DNA of 64,000 nt from Afipia massiliensis (GCF_001006325.2 NZ_LBIA02000001.1:2667501-2731500), one strand, 5' to 3'. Counted from the stretch's first letter, positions 7,912 through 17,328 are shown. The notes: generated by a model from the letters alone, not told the origin. Numbers and translations: made by a program.

Positions 7912-8247
7912 ATGACGATTGCAGCTTCGTTCATATCCGTTTCAGGTGTCGCGCGTACGGCAGCGGCGCTCGCTTTTCTGGCGATGCCAGCCGCCGCTCA
8001 GCAGCAGGATCCCATTAACGGCGCCATCAGCGGCGCCGCGCAAGGGACGTATCAGGGGAAAACCGCGGCGGGTCCGATTGGCGGATTGGTCGGCGGCGCG
8101 CTCGGTGCAGGTGTTGGTGCCGTGGCCGGCACGCTCGGCGTGGTCGGTAATGGCGTTAGCCAAGCCGTGCAGCCGGCGCAGGTGCCGCCGCCCGGCAGCG
8201 GCCCTAGCGGCTATTATGACAGCAACGGAAACTGGCGTCCGAACTGA
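7912..8247 (+). CDS. Small exported glycine-zipper protein, copy 2
   Basis: ATG 7912 sits nine bases behind a strong AGGGAGG ribosome binding site and gives a 111-residue protein. The signal peptide (SGVARTAAALAFLAMPAAA) is followed by QQQDPINGAISGAAQGTYQGKTAAG, a glycine zipper GPIGGLVGGALGAGVGAVAGTLG, and a Pro-rich tail ending YYDSNGNWRPN. The zipper is very similar to that of the upstream gene. Role unknown; probably a periplasmic or membrane-associated envelope protein. Confidence 0.72.
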   Translation: MTIAASFISVSGVARTAAALAFLAMPAAAQQQDPINGAISGAAQGTYQGKTAAGPIGGLVGGALGAGVGAVAGTLGVVGNGVSQAVQPAQVPPPGSGPSGYYDSNGNWRPN

Positions 8248-8272
8248 CCGGCAGAGCCGTGTGCGTCCAACG

Positions 8273-8300
8273 CGCCCCGCTTGCGGGGCGTGTTTCGTTT
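8273..8300 (+). terminator. Intrinsic terminator between convergent genes
   Basis: CGCCCCGC (8273-8280), a TT turn and GCGGGGCG (8283-8290) are followed by TGTTTCGTTT. The stem lies 25 bases after the glycine-zipper stop and just before the end of the opposing permease gene, so it may serve both. Confidence 0.75.
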
Positions 8301-8304
8301 GGTG

Positions 8305-9066
8305 TCAGGTTTTCAGCCGGTAGCCGGTCCTGAAGATCCACCACACGGTGATCATGCATAGCGCGAGAAATCCGAGCGTCATGCCGAGGCTGACGCCGAC
8401 GCTGACGTCGGCGATCTCGAAGAAACTCCAGCGGAAGCCGCTGACCAGATAGACCACCGGATTGAACAGCGTCACGGTCTGCCAGACCGGCGGCAGCATG
8501 TGGATCGAGTAGAAGCTGCCGCCCAGAAACGTCAGCGGTGTGATCACCAGCAGCGGGATCACCTGCAGTTTTTCGAAGCCGTCGGCCCAGATGCCGATGA
8601 TGAAACCGAACAGGCTGAACGTCACCGATGTCAGCACGAGGAAGGTCAGCATCACGAAGGGATGCGCGATCTTCAGCGGCACGAACAGTCCGGCGGTGGC
8701 GAGGATGATGAGACCGAGGATGATCGACTTGGTCGCAGCGGCCCCGACGTAACCCACCACGGCCTCGAACGACGAGACCGGCGCGGAAAGCAGTTCGTAA
8801 ATGGTGCCGGAGAATTTCGGGAAATAGATGCCGAACGACGCGTTGGCGATGCTTTGCGTCAACAGCGACAGCATGATGAGGCCCGGCACGATGAAGGTGC
8901 CGTAGCTGATGCCGTCGATCTCGGTAATGCGCGAGCCAATGGCCGCACCGAACACGACGAAATAAAGCGACGTCGAAATCACCGGCGAGACGACGCTCTG
9001 CAGCAGCGTGCGGAAGGTGCGCGCCATTTCGAATTTGTAGATGGCACCGATCGCGTGAAAGTTCAT
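8305..9066 (-). CDS. ABC-2 type transporter permease
   Basis: This 253-residue inner-membrane protein has about six hydrophobic segments ([48 protein letters not shown] and others). Its C-terminal part has the ABC-2 signature region [38 protein letters not shown], typical of YadH/NodJ-like exporters. It overlaps the 3' end of the ATPase gene by 4 bp (ATGA), so the two form a translationally coupled half-transporter pair. The exported substrate cannot be told from sequence. Confidence 0.9.
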   Translation of the reverse strand: MNFHAIGAIYKFEMARTFRTLLQSVVSPVISTSLYFVVFGAAIGSRITEIDGISYGTFIVPGLIMLSLLTQSIANASFGIYFPKFSGTIYELLSAPVSSFEAVVGYVGAAATKSIILGLIILATAGLFVPLKIAHPFVMLTFLVLTSVTFSLFGFIIGIWADGFEKLQVIPLLVITPLTFLGGSFYSIHMLPPVWQTVTLFNPVVYLVSGFRWSFFEIADVSVGVSLGMTLGFLALCMITVWWIFRTGYRLKT

Positions 9067-9983
9067 TGGTGCACCAGACTGACGAAAATCTCTTCCAGCG
9101 AGCTTTGCGTCGTATTGAGATCGTTGAAGCGGACACCGGCCTGATTGAGGTCGTTCAGCAGGGCGGTGATGCCGGTGCGGTCGCCTTTGGTGTCGTAGGT
9201 ATAAACCAGTTCCTCACCATCCGGCGACAGTTCGAGATGGTGCGCGGCGAGAGCGGCGGGGATTTCAGTGAGCTTCGATTGCAGATGCAGCTTGAGCTGC
9301 TTCCTGCCGAGCTTCTGCATCAGCTTGGCCTTCTCCTCGACCAGTACGATTTCGCCCTTGTTGATGACGCCGACCCGGTCGGCCATCTCCTCGGCTTCCT
9401 CGATGTAGTGCGTGGTCAGAATGATGGTGACGCCGGCGTCGCGCAGGCCGCGCACGACCTCCCACATCGCCTTGCGCAATTCGACATCGACGCCCGCGGT
9501 GGGTTCGTCGAGAAACAGAATTTGCGGTTCGTGCGCCAGCGCCTTGGCGATCATCACACGGCGCTTCATCCCCCCGGAGAGGGTGATGATCTGGCTCTTG
9601 CGCTTGTCCCACAGCGACAAGTCCTTCAGCACCTTTTCGATATGCGCAGGGTTCTTCGGCTTGCCGAACAGGCCCCGGCTGAACGAGGCGGTCGACCACG
9701 GGCTTTCCCATGCGTCGGTATGCAGTTCCTGCGGCACCAATCCGATCATCGAGCGGGCGGCGCGGTAGTCCTTGACGATGTCATGCCCATCCACCGTCAC
9801 TGTGCCCGCGGTCTGCACGGCGAGGCCGCAGATCACGCTGATCAGCGTGGTCTTGCCGGCGCCGTTCGGACCGAGCAGCGCGAAGATCTCGCCGCGGCGA
9901 ATATCGAGATTGATATTCTTCAGCGCGGTGAGGCCAGACGGATACGTCTTCGAGAGATTGGATACGGAGATAATGGGGGACAT
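9063..9983 (-). CDS. ABC transporter ATP-binding protein (YadG/NodI-like)
   Basis: The start at 9983 ([17 protein letters not shown]) gives 306 residues. Walker A is GPNGAGKT, the signature is LSGGMKRR, and Walker B is [12 protein letters not shown], followed by the H-loop [10 protein letters not shown]. The about 80-residue C-terminal extension is typical of exporter ATPases of the DrrA/NodI/YadG group. It energises the permease encoded by the next gene downstream. Substrate unknown. Confidence 0.9.
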   Translation of the reverse strand: MSPIISVSNLSKTYPSGLTALKNINLDIRRGEIFALLGPNGAGKTTLISVICGLAVQTAGTVTVDGHDIVKDYRAARSMIGLVPQELHTDAWESPWSTASFSRGLFGKPKNPAHIEKVLKDLSLWDKRKSQIITLSGGMKRRVMIAKALAHEPQILFLDEPTAGVDVELRKAMWEVVRGLRDAGVTIILTTHYIEEAEEMADRVGVINKGEIVLVEEKAKLMQKLGRKQLKLHLQSKLTEIPAALAAHHLELSPDGEELVYTYDTKGDRTGITALLNDLNQAGVRFNDLNTTQSSLEEIFVSLVHQ

Positions 9984-10053
9984 GAGGCTATCTGCGGGGC
10001 AGGGAGGGAATGCAGAGATAGGCGCGCCCGCGTCGATGCGCAACGCATAACGC

Positions 10054-10344
10054 CTATTCGGCGGCGTGAGCGCGGGTCGGAAGCTCGATCAATGCGACCA
10101 TATAATTCTTGATATCTTCTGCCACTTCAGGATCGTTCCTCAACTCCGTCAGGGTGCGAGCGGGTGGCAATGGCTTCCGTTCGGCGATGAAGTCTTCGAG
10201 ATAAAGCTCCAAGGCTTCGGGCGCATTGCGCAGTGCTTCATCGATATTGTCACCGGCAGAAAAACAGCCGGGAAGGTCCGGAAACCACACGCCGATAGCG
10301 TGGTCCGGTCCTGCGTCCTCAACGATGGCAATATAGTGGGTCAT
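10054..10344 (-). CDS. hicB: HicB family antitoxin
   Basis: From ATG 10344 (GAGG ribosome binding site six bases upstream) the protein has 96 residues. The N-terminal half, [42 protein letters not shown], is the classic degenerate RNase-H-like HicB fold that binds and blocks HicA. The C-terminal part lacks an obvious strong DNA-binding motif. It lies 7 bp after hicA in the usual toxin-first order. Confidence 0.88.
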   Translation of the reverse strand: MTHYIAIVEDAGPDHAIGVWFPDLPGCFSAGDNIDEALRNAPEALELYLEDFIAERKPLPPARTLTELRNDPEVAEDIKNYMVALIELPTRAHAAE

Positions 10345-10351
10345 GCCAACC

Positions 10352-10546
10352 TCAGTCAGGCCTCCAGCCTGCGCCCTTATAAATGGCATGGACGAGGCCT
10401 TTCCCCAAGTCCTTCTTGGGGTGGGGAACAACGATGGTCTCACCGGAAACGGGACTTTTGAAGACATGGTGCGAGCCGGTGACGCGCTCCAGCAACCAGC
10501 CTTCCTTCTGAAGGCGGCGAATGATTTCGCGGCTATTGGTGAGCAT
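10352..10546 (-). CDS. hicA: HicA family mRNA interferase toxin
   Basis: This small basic protein has a double-stranded-RNA-binding-like fold. The diagnostic GSHHVF motif with the catalytic His is at residues about 25-30, followed by VVPHPKKDLGKGLVHAIYKGAG. I chose ATG 10546 (64 residues) because a GGGGGA ribosome binding site lies six bases upstream; ATG 10552 would leave no spacing. HicA cleaves mRNA and is neutralised by HicB, encoded next. Confidence 0.88.
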   Translation of the reverse strand: MLTNSREIIRRLQKEGWLLERVTGSHHVFKSPVSGETIVVPHPKKDLGKGLVHAIYKGAGWRPD

Positions 10547-10609
10547 GTCCATTCCCCCGTCGAATCCTATGACGGAAGACTAGAGATGAACAGTTGTTGT
10601 TAAGCGCCG

Positions 10610-13108
10610 CTATGCCTTCGTAACGAAGCTGTCGACCACTTTCTTTTCACCGGCCTTTTCAAAGGCGATGGTGAGCTTGTTGCCGTCCACCTTGGCAACG
10701 CGGCCGTAGCCGAACTTCTGGTGAAACACCCGGTTGCCGGGCGAGAAATCGGAATTGGCGCCGGTAGATTTGGCGATCAGTTCGCCCTCGATCACCGTCG
10801 CCTTGCGGTTGAAGCTGCTGCTGCTGCGTGAGCTGGAGTCGTAACGCGCGCCGGTTTCATCGAAGCCGCTGCCGCCGTTGCGGGCGCGATTGGCCTGCGC
10901 GCGCTGCCAGCCCGGCGTCGTGTAGGTCGAGCCGAAGGATTCCACATTGTCGAACCGCGATGTGCCATAGCCGCCTGAGCCGCCCCATCCCGAGCCGCCC
11001 TTGGATTCCGTGATCTGGACATTGGCCGTCGGAAGCTCATCAAGGAAGCGCGACGGAATGGTGGTCGTCCACGATCCATGAATGCGCCGGTTGGTGGCAA
11101 AATAGAGCATGGCGCGTTTGCGCGCGCGCGTGATGCCGACGTGCGCGAGGCGGCGTTCTTCCTCGAGTCCGGCGCGGCCCTGCTCATCAAGCGTGCGCTG
11201 GCTCGGAAACAGGCCTTCCTCCCAGCCCGGCAGGAACACGTTGTCGAATTCCAGCCCCTTTGCGGAATGCAGCGTCATCAGCGAGACCGCATCGTCGTCG
11301 GCATTGCCTTCGCGGTCCATCACCAGCGAAATGTGTTCGAGGAAACCCTGCAGGTTTTCGAACTCCTCCATCGAGCGCACGAGCTCCTTGAGGTTTTCGA
11401 GGCGGCCCGCGGCGTCGGCGGAGCGGTCCTTCTGCCACATCTCGGTGTAGCCGGACTCGTCGAGCACGATTTCGGCGAGCTGCGTGTGCGAAACGATGTC
11501 GCGCTGCGAGCGCCAGCGGTCGAAATTGGTCATGACGTCGCGCAGGCTGCCGCGCGCCCTCGGCTTCAGTTCGTCGGTCTCGATCACGGACCGAGCGGCT
11601 TCGGTCAGCGGGATACGGCGCTTGCGGGCGATGTCATGCAGCATCTGTACGGTGGCGTCGCCAAGGCCGCGCTTGGGGGTGTTGACGATGCGCTCGAAGG
11701 CGAGGTCGTCGGCGGGTGAATTGATGACACGCAGATAGGCCAGCGCGTCGCGGACTTCCGCGCGCTCATAGAACCGCGGTCCGCCGATCACGCGATAGTT
11801 CAGGCCAAGGGTGACGAAACGATCTTCGAATTCGCGCATCTGGAACGAGGCGCGTACCAGAATGGCGATCTCGTTGAGCTTCTGCCCAGCGCGCTGGAGC
11901 TGCTCGATCTCCTCGCCGATGCCGCGGGCTTCTTCTTCGGAGTCCCATGCGCCGGTGACGGTGACTTTCTCGCCGTCCTCGTCCTCGGTGCGCAGTGTCT
12001 TGCCGAGGCGGCCTTCATTGTACGCGATGAGATGCGAGGCGGCGGCGAGGATATGACCGGTCGAGCGGTAGTTGCGCTCGAGGCGAATGACTTTTGCGCC
12101 GGGGAAATCGTGCTCGAAGCGCAGGATGTTGTCGACCTCCGCACCACGCCAGCCGTAGATCGACTGGTCGTCGTCGCCGACGCAGCAAATGTTTTTCGGC
12201 GCGGCGACAGTCAGGGTTGGAGCATCCAGTCCTTCATCAGCGGGCTGCTGCACAACGCCCGGACCGGGTACCATTTGTTTGGACGGCGCCTGCGCCAGCA
12301 AACGAAGCCAGAGATATTGCGCGACGTTGGTGTCCTGATACTCGTCGACCAGAATGTATTTGAAGCGCTGCTGATACTGGCGCAGCACGTCGGGGTGCTC
12401 GCGAAACAACCGGATGTCTTCCAGCAGAAGATCTCCGAAGTCCGCGGCGTTGAGAATCTTCAGCCGCTCCTGGTAGGTCGCATAGAGCTTGCCGCCCTTG
12501 CCATTACCGAACACGGCGGCTTCGCCGGCTGGCACCTGCGATGGCGTCAGTCCGCGATTTTTCCAGCCGTCGATCAGTCCGGCCAGCATCCGCGCCGGCC
12601 AGCGCTTGTCGTCGATGTTCTCGGCCTGCAGAAGCTGCTTCAGGAGACGGATCTGGTCGTCAACATCAAGCACGGTGAAATTGGATTTCAACTGCACCAG
12701 TTCGGCGTGATAGCGCAGGATCCGCCCGCCGATGGAATGGAAGGTGCCAAGCCACGGCATGCCCTCGACCGCCTGGCCGAGCATCTGGCCGAGGCGGTGC
12801 TTCATCTCGCGCGCGGCCTTGTTGGTGAAGGTGACGGAGAGGATCTCATGAGGCCGCGCGCGGCCGGTCGACAGGATATGCGCGATGCGAGAGGTCAGCA
12901 CGCGCGTTTTGCCGGTGCCCGCACCGGCCAGAACCAGAACCGGCCCGTCGAGGGTTTCCACCGCCTCGCGCTGCTCGGGATTGAGCGCGGTCAGATATTG
13001 GGGAGCCGCAGCGGCACGGGCGCGCGCGGCAATACCGCCAGCGGCAGGCTGGTGGCTCGGTACATCGCGGACAGGATCTAGTGGCGGCAGCTTGTTCGGT
13101 TCGGTCAT
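10610..13108 (-). CDS. pcrA: ATP-dependent DNA helicase PcrA/UvrD
   Basis: This superfamily 1A helicase has 832 residues from ATG 13108; an in-frame GTG at 13129 is an alternative start. It shows Q motif LTALNPEQREAV, Walker A AGAGTGKT (residues about 61-68), motif Ia TFTNKAAREMK, motif II VDEYQDTN, motif III VGDDDQSIYGWRGAE, motif IV LERNYRST, and motif V TLHSAKGLEFDNVFLPGWEEGLFP. A C-terminal Tudor-like region (NRVFHQKFGYGRVAKVDGNKLTIAF) is also present. It unwinds DNA in repair and clears RecA or stalled RNA polymerase. About 25 extra residues (around QMVPGPGVVQQPADEGLDAP) separate motifs II and III. Confidence 0.95.
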   Translation of the reverse strand: MTEPNKLPPLDPVRDVPSHQPAAGGIAARARAAAAPQYLTALNPEQREAVETLDGPVLVLAGAGTGKTRVLTSRIAHILSTGRARPHEILSVTFTNKAAREMKHRLGQMLGQAVEGMPWLGTFHSIGGRILRYHAELVQLKSNFTVLDVDDQIRLLKQLLQAENIDDKRWPARMLAGLIDGWKNRGLTPSQVPAGEAAVFGNGKGGKLYATYQERLKILNAADFGDLLLEDIRLFREHPDVLRQYQQRFKYILVDEYQDTNVAQYLWLRLLAQAPSKQMVPGPGVVQQPADEGLDAPTLTVAAPKNICCVGDDDQSIYGWRGAEVDNILRFEHDFPGAKVIRLERNYRSTGHILAAASHLIAYNEGRLGKTLRTEDEDGEKVTVTGAWDSEEEARGIGEEIEQLQRAGQKLNEIAILVRASFQMREFEDRFVTLGLNYRVIGGPRFYERAEVRDALAYLRVINSPADDLAFERIVNTPKRGLGDATVQMLHDIARKRRIPLTEAARSVIETDELKPRARGSLRDVMTNFDRWRSQRDIVSHTQLAEIVLDESGYTEMWQKDRSADAAGRLENLKELVRSMEEFENLQGFLEHISLVMDREGNADDDAVSLMTLHSAKGLEFDNVFLPGWEEGLFPSQRTLDEQGRAGLEEERRLAHVGITRARKRAMLYFATNRRIHGSWTTTIPSRFLDELPTANVQITESKGGSGWGGSGGYGTSRFDNVESFGSTYTTPGWQRAQANRARNGGSGFDETGARYDSSSRSSSSFNRKATVIEGELIAKSTGANSDFSPGNRVFHQKFGYGRVAKVDGNKLTIAFEKAGEKKVVDSFVTKA

Positions 13109-13309
13109 GCGATTCGTCTTTGCGGCCACGATGACACCGTGAGGCCGGGAAGGGGAGGCTTCATATCAGGATCGGGGGAGATATAGGCACGATTAGGCCT
13201 GCCGGACAGGCTTGTTTTCCCAAGGTCATGCAACCCGCTGCGCCGCGATCGGTGCATTTTGTTCCGCCTGATTACTGGCTTCTCGGGGTTTTGGGCGCCT
13301 CTAGCGCCT

Positions 13310-13334
13310 GGAACTTTCGCTCCTGTGCAGGATT
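13310..13334 (+). promoter_or_regulatory. Possible EcfG/RpoE2-type stress promoter before the DUF1328 gene
   Basis: GGAAC at 13310-13314 is followed after 18 bases by TT at 13333-13334, matching the loose GGAAC-N18/19-TT pattern of alphaproteobacterial general-stress sigma factors. The second box (GATT) is a poor match to CGTT, so this is tentative. DUF1328 genes are often stress-induced in rhizobia. Confidence 0.3.
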
Positions 13335-13389
13335 GGTTTTGCAGCAGGAGCGCACTGCGCTCCCCCTGAACAAACCGCAGGAGCGAGCC

Positions 13390-13563
13390 ATGATGAGTTG
13401 GGTGGTCACATTTCTGATTATCGCGCTGGTCGCGGGCCTTCTGGGCTTCGGCGGCATTGCGGGCGCGTCGATCGAAATCGCCAAGATCGTGTTCTTCGTC
13501 GCCCTTATTCTGTTCCTGATTTCCGCCGTTGTGGGTCTGGCGCGGCGCGGCACCGGTCCGTAA
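13390..13563 (+). CDS. DUF1328 (UPF0391) small membrane protein
   Basis: The 57-residue product starts [22 protein letters not shown] and consists almost entirely of two membrane helices. It ends [10 protein letters not shown], the standard DUF1328 pattern. An AGGAG ribosome binding site (13379-13383) fixes the start at 13390 or 13393. The open frame extends upstream to 13228 but that part is not family-like. Function unknown; members are frequently stress-responsive. Confidence 0.88.
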   Translation: MMSWVVTFLIIALVAGLLGFGGIAGASIEIAKIVFFVALILFLISAVVGLARRGTGP

Positions 13564-13596
13564 CAACCTATGGTCAGGCTGTGGTGGCGGCTGGGA

Positions 13597-14115
13597 TCAT
13601 TTGACCGGCATGGCGATGCGCCGGCCGATGCCATCCGGCCGCGGCACTGCGGCATGAGCCGCGGCGACCTCGCGAATGCGCGCGGCGATATCCGGCGGAA
13701 ACGGCGCGGTTTTGCGCGCGTTCATATCGACATGGAGCGTCATGTTCTCCGAGGTGGCTGAAATCCATCCCTCGGTGGCATGACGCAGTTCCTCGAACGT
13801 GTGGATGCGTTTTTCGTCAGCCGCAACCAGATAGACCGACACCTGCACCGGATCCCCGAGATGCACCTCGCGCAGATAGCGAACGTGCGCCTCGGCCGTG
13901 AAGGTCGAGCCGTTGCGTTCCTTCATGTACTGCGGGCCGATCCCGAGCTCGAGCCACATCTGGTCGATGCCGCGATCAAACAGGACGTTGTAGTACGCCA
14001 TATTGAGATGGCCGTTGTAGTCGATCCACTGCGGCTCGATCTGCATGACTGTGGTGAGGAATGGCGCGGCCAGATGTTGCGCCGCATTGTTTTTTGAAAG
14101 CGTGCTTGATGTCAT
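13597..14115 (-). CDS. Hotdog-fold acyl-CoA thioesterase
   Basis: Starting at 14115 the protein has 172 residues. The signature of 4-hydroxybenzoyl-CoA-thioesterase-like proteins is visible as WIDYNGHLNMAYYNVLFDRG, where the catalytic Asp and the Gly-His-Leu-Asn turn align with the family. FTAEAHVRYLREVHLGDPVQV and the HVDMNARKTAPFP end follow. It hydrolyses acyl-CoA thioesters in the cytoplasm, substrate unknown. It is divergent from the GlcD-like gene at 14225, leaving about 110 bp for both promoters. Confidence 0.85.
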   Translation of the reverse strand: MTSSTLSKNNAAQHLAAPFLTTVMQIEPQWIDYNGHLNMAYYNVLFDRGIDQMWLELGIGPQYMKERNGSTFTAEAHVRYLREVHLGDPVQVSVYLVAADEKRIHTFEELRHATEGWISATSENMTLHVDMNARKTAPFPPDIAARIREVAAAHAAVPRPDGIGRRIAMPVK

Positions 14116-14224
14116 CTCAAATTCCGGTTCGCTGAGCCTATCACTTGACCCGCTATACATCCTTTGCCACGCTTCGCGCCACAACAGCATCGAACGAAAC
14201 AGCATCCGAACGAAACGAGCGACC

Positions 14225-15637
14225 GTGGCCTTCTCCAACGCAGCCCTGACACGTCCGGCACCATCCGCGCTTTCGGGCGCCATCGAAGCGCTCGCCGCAC
14301 GGTTCGGCAACAATCTCATCACCTCGCAGGCGGTGCGCGAGCAGCACGCGCATACCACCACCTGGCTGCCGATGCAGCCGCCGGATGCGGTGATCATGGC
14401 GCGAACCACCGAGGACATTCAGGATGTGGTGCGGATTTGCGCGAAGCATCGCGTGCCTGTGATTCCGTTCGGCACCGGTACCTCGCTGGAAGGGCAGGTC
14501 AACGCGCCCGCGGGCGGCATCTGCATCGACCTGCGCGAGATGAACCGCATTCTCGCCGTCCATGCCGACGATCTCGATTGCGTGATCGAGCCGGGCGTGA
14601 CCCGCAAGGCGCTCAACGAGCACCTGCGCGATCAAGGTTTGTTTTTCCCGATCGATCCCGGCGCCGATGCGTCGATCGGCGGCATGGCCTCGACCCGCGC
14701 GTCCGGCACCAATGCGGTGCGCTACGGCACCATGCGCGACAACATTCTCGCGCTGAAGGTTGTGCGCGCTGACGGCGAGATTATCACGACAGGCACGCGG
14801 GCCAAGAAATCTGCGGCGGGTTACGATCTCACGCATCTGTTTGTCGGCGCAGAAGGTACGCTCGGAATCATTTCTGAACTCACCATCAAGCTGCGCGGCA
14901 TCCCGCAGAGCATCGCCGCTGCGTCGTGTTCGTTCACAAGCGTGCAGGGCGCCTGCAACGCCACCATTCTCGCCATTCAGACCGGTATTCCGCTGGCGCG
15001 CATCGAACTGCTGAACGCAGCGCAGGTCGCGGCCTGCAACGCCTATTCAAAGTTGTCACTGCCGGAAACGCCGCTGCTGTTGCTGGAATTCCACGGCACC
15101 GAGGCGGATGTCGCCGAGCAGTCGCGGATGTTTGGCGAGATCGCCGCCGAATGCGGCGGCGGATCGTTCGAATGGACCACGCGGCAGGAAGACCGCACGC
15201 GGCTGTGGCAGGCGCGGCACGATGCCTACTGGGCGGTGCGTGGACTTCGTCCCGGTGCACAGGCGGTCGCCACCGATGTCTGCGTGCCGATCTCGCGGCT
15301 GGCCGAGTGCGTGGTCGAGACCGAGAAAGATCTGGCGACGGTGGGGCTGATTTCGCCCATAGTGGGCCACGTCGGTGACGGCAACTTCCATTGCTCGCTG
15401 CTTTGCGATGTCAACGATCCCGACGAGATGCGGCGCGCCGAAGAGTTCCTGCACCGGCTGGTGGAGCGGGCGCAGGCGATGGATGGCACTTGTACGGGCG
15501 AGCATGGCATCGGCCAGGGCAAGCAAAAGTATCTTGAGGCCGAGCTTGGACCTGAGGCCGTCGCAGCCATGCGCGCGTTGAAAGCAGCGCTTGATCCGCA
15601 CAACATTCTGAATCCCGGCAAGATCCTGCCGTCATGA
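14225..15637 (+). CDS. FAD-linked oxidase, GlcD / D-lactate dehydrogenase type
   Basis: I chose GTG 14225, giving 470 residues, because the sequence upstream is low-quality and overlaps the divergent promoter. The FAD_binding_4 domain is clear: PVIPFGTGTSLEGQVNAPAGG, IDPGADASIGGMASTRASGTNAVRYGTMRDN and GAEGTLGIISELTIKL. The FAD-oxidase C-terminal domain has VGHVGDGNFHCSLL (metal-binding His region) and GTCTGEHGIGQGK. Such enzymes oxidise D-lactate, glycolate or D-2-hydroxyacids and pass electrons to cytochrome or quinone. No glcE/glcF follows, so D-lactate or another 2-hydroxyacid is more likely than glycolate. Confidence 0.88.
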   Translation: MAFSNAALTRPAPSALSGAIEALAARFGNNLITSQAVREQHAHTTTWLPMQPPDAVIMARTTEDIQDVVRICAKHRVPVIPFGTGTSLEGQVNAPAGGICIDLREMNRILAVHADDLDCVIEPGVTRKALNEHLRDQGLFFPIDPGADASIGGMASTRASGTNAVRYGTMRDNILALKVVRADGEIITTGTRAKKSAAGYDLTHLFVGAEGTLGIISELTIKLRGIPQSIAAASCSFTSVQGACNATILAIQTGIPLARIELLNAAQVAACNAYSKLSLPETPLLLLEFHGTEADVAEQSRMFGEIAAECGGGSFEWTTRQEDRTRLWQARHDAYWAVRGLRPGAQAVATDVCVPISRLAECVVETEKDLATVGLISPIVGHVGDGNFHCSLLCDVNDPDEMRRAEEFLHRLVERAQAMDGTCTGEHGIGQGKQKYLEAELGPEAVAAMRALKAALDPHNILNPGKILPS

Positions 15638-16458
15638 CCGCGACGACGATGATGGATGCGAAAGATATCGCCACCGAGGTTCTGTCGGTCCTCGGTCAGG
15701 GCCGCCAGATTGCACCGTTCTCATCGCGCGACCCGGCCTTCGGTCTCGATGAGGCCTACAGGGTTACGCCCATCGTCCGGCAGATGCGCGAGGCGCGGGG
15801 CGAAAAGGTGCTGGGCCGCAAGATCGGCTTCACCAACAGCACGATCTGGGCGCAGTACAACGTCAATGGCCCGATCTGGGGCTACATGTATGACCGCACG
15901 GTTCGCAATCTGGTCGACATCGGCGGAATCGCATCCCTCGCCGGACTGACCGATCCGCGGATCGAGCCTGAGATCGTATTCGGTCTGTCGGCGGCGCCCG
16001 ATGCGGCGATGGACGAGCGCGATCTGCTGTCCTGCATCGATTGGCTGGCGCTTGGTTACGAGGTCGTGCAGTCGATCTATCCCGACTGGAAATTCGCCGC
16101 GTCCGATACGGTGGCGGCCTTTGGCCTGCACGGCGCGATGCTGATCGGTGAGCGGCATCGGGTTTCCGGTGATTTCGAAACATGGCTGAACCAGCTTTCG
16201 AATTTCGATGTCGAACTCGCCTGCAATAACGCTGTCGTGGATCGCGGCCATGCGCGCAACGTGCTCGGCGGACCGCTGTCGGCCCTGCGTCATTTCGTGG
16301 GCGTGCTGGCCAAGGACGACTTGAACCCGGGCCTCGCGGCGGGAGAGATTGTCACCACCGGCACGCTGACGCGCGCCATGCCGATCAGGCCGGGCGAGAC
16401 ATGGACCACAACGGTGTCCGGCATCCCGCTAGGCAGCATTGGCGTCCGCTTCAGTTGA
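15634..16458 (+). CDS. 2-keto-4-pentenoate hydratase-like protein (MhpD / fumarylacetoacetase superfamily)
   Basis: The 274-residue protein overlaps the preceding gene by 4 bp (ATGA), so the two are co-translated. VLGRKIGFTNSTIWAQYNVNGPIWG and RIEPEIVFGLS carry the conserved metal-site acidic residues of the hydratase / oxalocrotonate decarboxylase family. GYEVVQSIYPDWKF and GEIVTTGTLTRAMPIRPGETW complete the fold. The known reaction is water addition to 2-hydroxypenta-2,4-dienoate in aromatic meta-cleavage. No ring-cleavage genes are near, so the substrate here may be another 2-ketoacid tied to the neighbouring oxidase. Confidence 0.85.
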   Translation: MTATTMMDAKDIATEVLSVLGQGRQIAPFSSRDPAFGLDEAYRVTPIVRQMREARGEKVLGRKIGFTNSTIWAQYNVNGPIWGYMYDRTVRNLVDIGGIASLAGLTDPRIEPEIVFGLSAAPDAAMDERDLLSCIDWLALGYEVVQSIYPDWKFAASDTVAAFGLHGAMLIGERHRVSGDFETWLNQLSNFDVELACNNAVVDRGHARNVLGGPLSALRHFVGVLAKDDLNPGLAAGEIVTTGTLTRAMPIRPGETWTTTVSGIPLGSIGVRFS

Positions 16459-16467
16459 TCGGGGCGA

Positions 16468-17328
16468 TCAGTACTTCTTCCGGAAGCTGTAACGCATCAG
16501 GCTGACCATGCCCATGCGGAAGCCGGTAGCCGACAGTTTCAGGTAGCGGCGGAACTCCGCCGCACACGCCTCGCCGACGAGCGCAACAGCCTTGTCATAA
16601 TTGGCGAGCAGATTCTGCTCCCACATCATCAGCGTCCGATAGTAATGGTCGGCATCGTTGCGCGCAGCGATCAGGCTGAAGCGACCCTCGGCGGCGGCGA
16701 TCGGTTCCCATTCCAGCGGGAGATCGCTTTCGGGGAAGGTCTTTTCCAGCAACGGCAGAACCTTGTGCCGCTCGGAATAGGCGATGGTTTGCAGCGACAG
16801 CCTGCCGCCGGTCGCCAGCACGCTGTCGCAATAGGCGAAGAATTCGCGGTAGACGTCGAGCTTGGCCGTCGGATCGAGGCCCTTCTGAACGAAATGCTCG
16901 AAGGCACCGACAGAGATGATCGCATCGTAGCGGCGTTCCGGCTTGTGGTCGCGCCAGTCCTGCTCGCGCACCTCGATCTTCGGGTTCCCGCTATCGCGAA
17001 TCCATTGGGCCTGTGACGGGCTGAGCGTCAGCCCCACCGCATGGGCGACGCCAGCATGGTCCACCAGCCGCCGGAGCATCGCGCCCCAGCCGCAGCCGAT
17101 GTCCAGAACCCGCGCGGTGTCCGCAGCGCCGGCTGCGTGGATGTGATGGTCGAGTTTGCGGCGCTGTGCCGTCGCGAGATCGTCGTCGCCCTCGAACAGG
17201 GCGCACGAGTAGATCATCTCTGGATCGAGAACGAGCCGGAAGAAATCGTTGCCCATGTCGTAATGCGACCTGATTGCCTCGGGCGAGGCACCCGTTCGTT
17301 CCGCTGGCCGTACCGGCTTTTCGGACAT
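16468..17328 (-). CDS. Cyclopropane-fatty-acyl-phospholipid synthase family methyltransferase
   Basis: From ATG 17328 the protein has 286 residues. The N-terminus SHYDMGNDFFRLVLDPEMIYSCALFEGDDDL is the Cfa substrate-domain hallmark. VLDIGCGWGAMLRRL is the SAM motif I, and SVGAFEHF corresponds to the catalytic-site region. It is about 100 residues shorter than classical Cfa (about 380) because the N-terminal lipid domain is missing, as in mycolic-acid-type or tuberculostearic-type relatives. It probably methylates unsaturated lipid acyl chains or another hydrophobic substrate. Confidence 0.85.
   Translation of the reverse strand: MSEKPVRPAERTGASPEAIRSHYDMGNDFFRLVLDPEMIYSCALFEGDDDLATAQRRKLDHHIHAAGAADTARVLDIGCGWGAMLRRLVDHAGVAHAVGLTLSPSQAQWIRDSGNPKIEVREQDWRDHKPERRYDAIISVGAFEHFVQKGLDPTAKLDVYREFFAYCDSVLATGGRLSLQTIAYSERHKVLPLLEKTFPESDLPLEWEPIAAAEGRFSLIAARNDADHYYRTLMMWEQNLLANYDKAVALVGEACAAEFRRYLKLSATGFRMGMVSLMRYSFRKKY

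Noticed and set aside
15634-16458. Aromatic meta-cleavage operon
   Set aside because: The hydratase-like gene has no dioxygenase, aldolase or dehydrogenase neighbours, only a GlcD-like oxidase.
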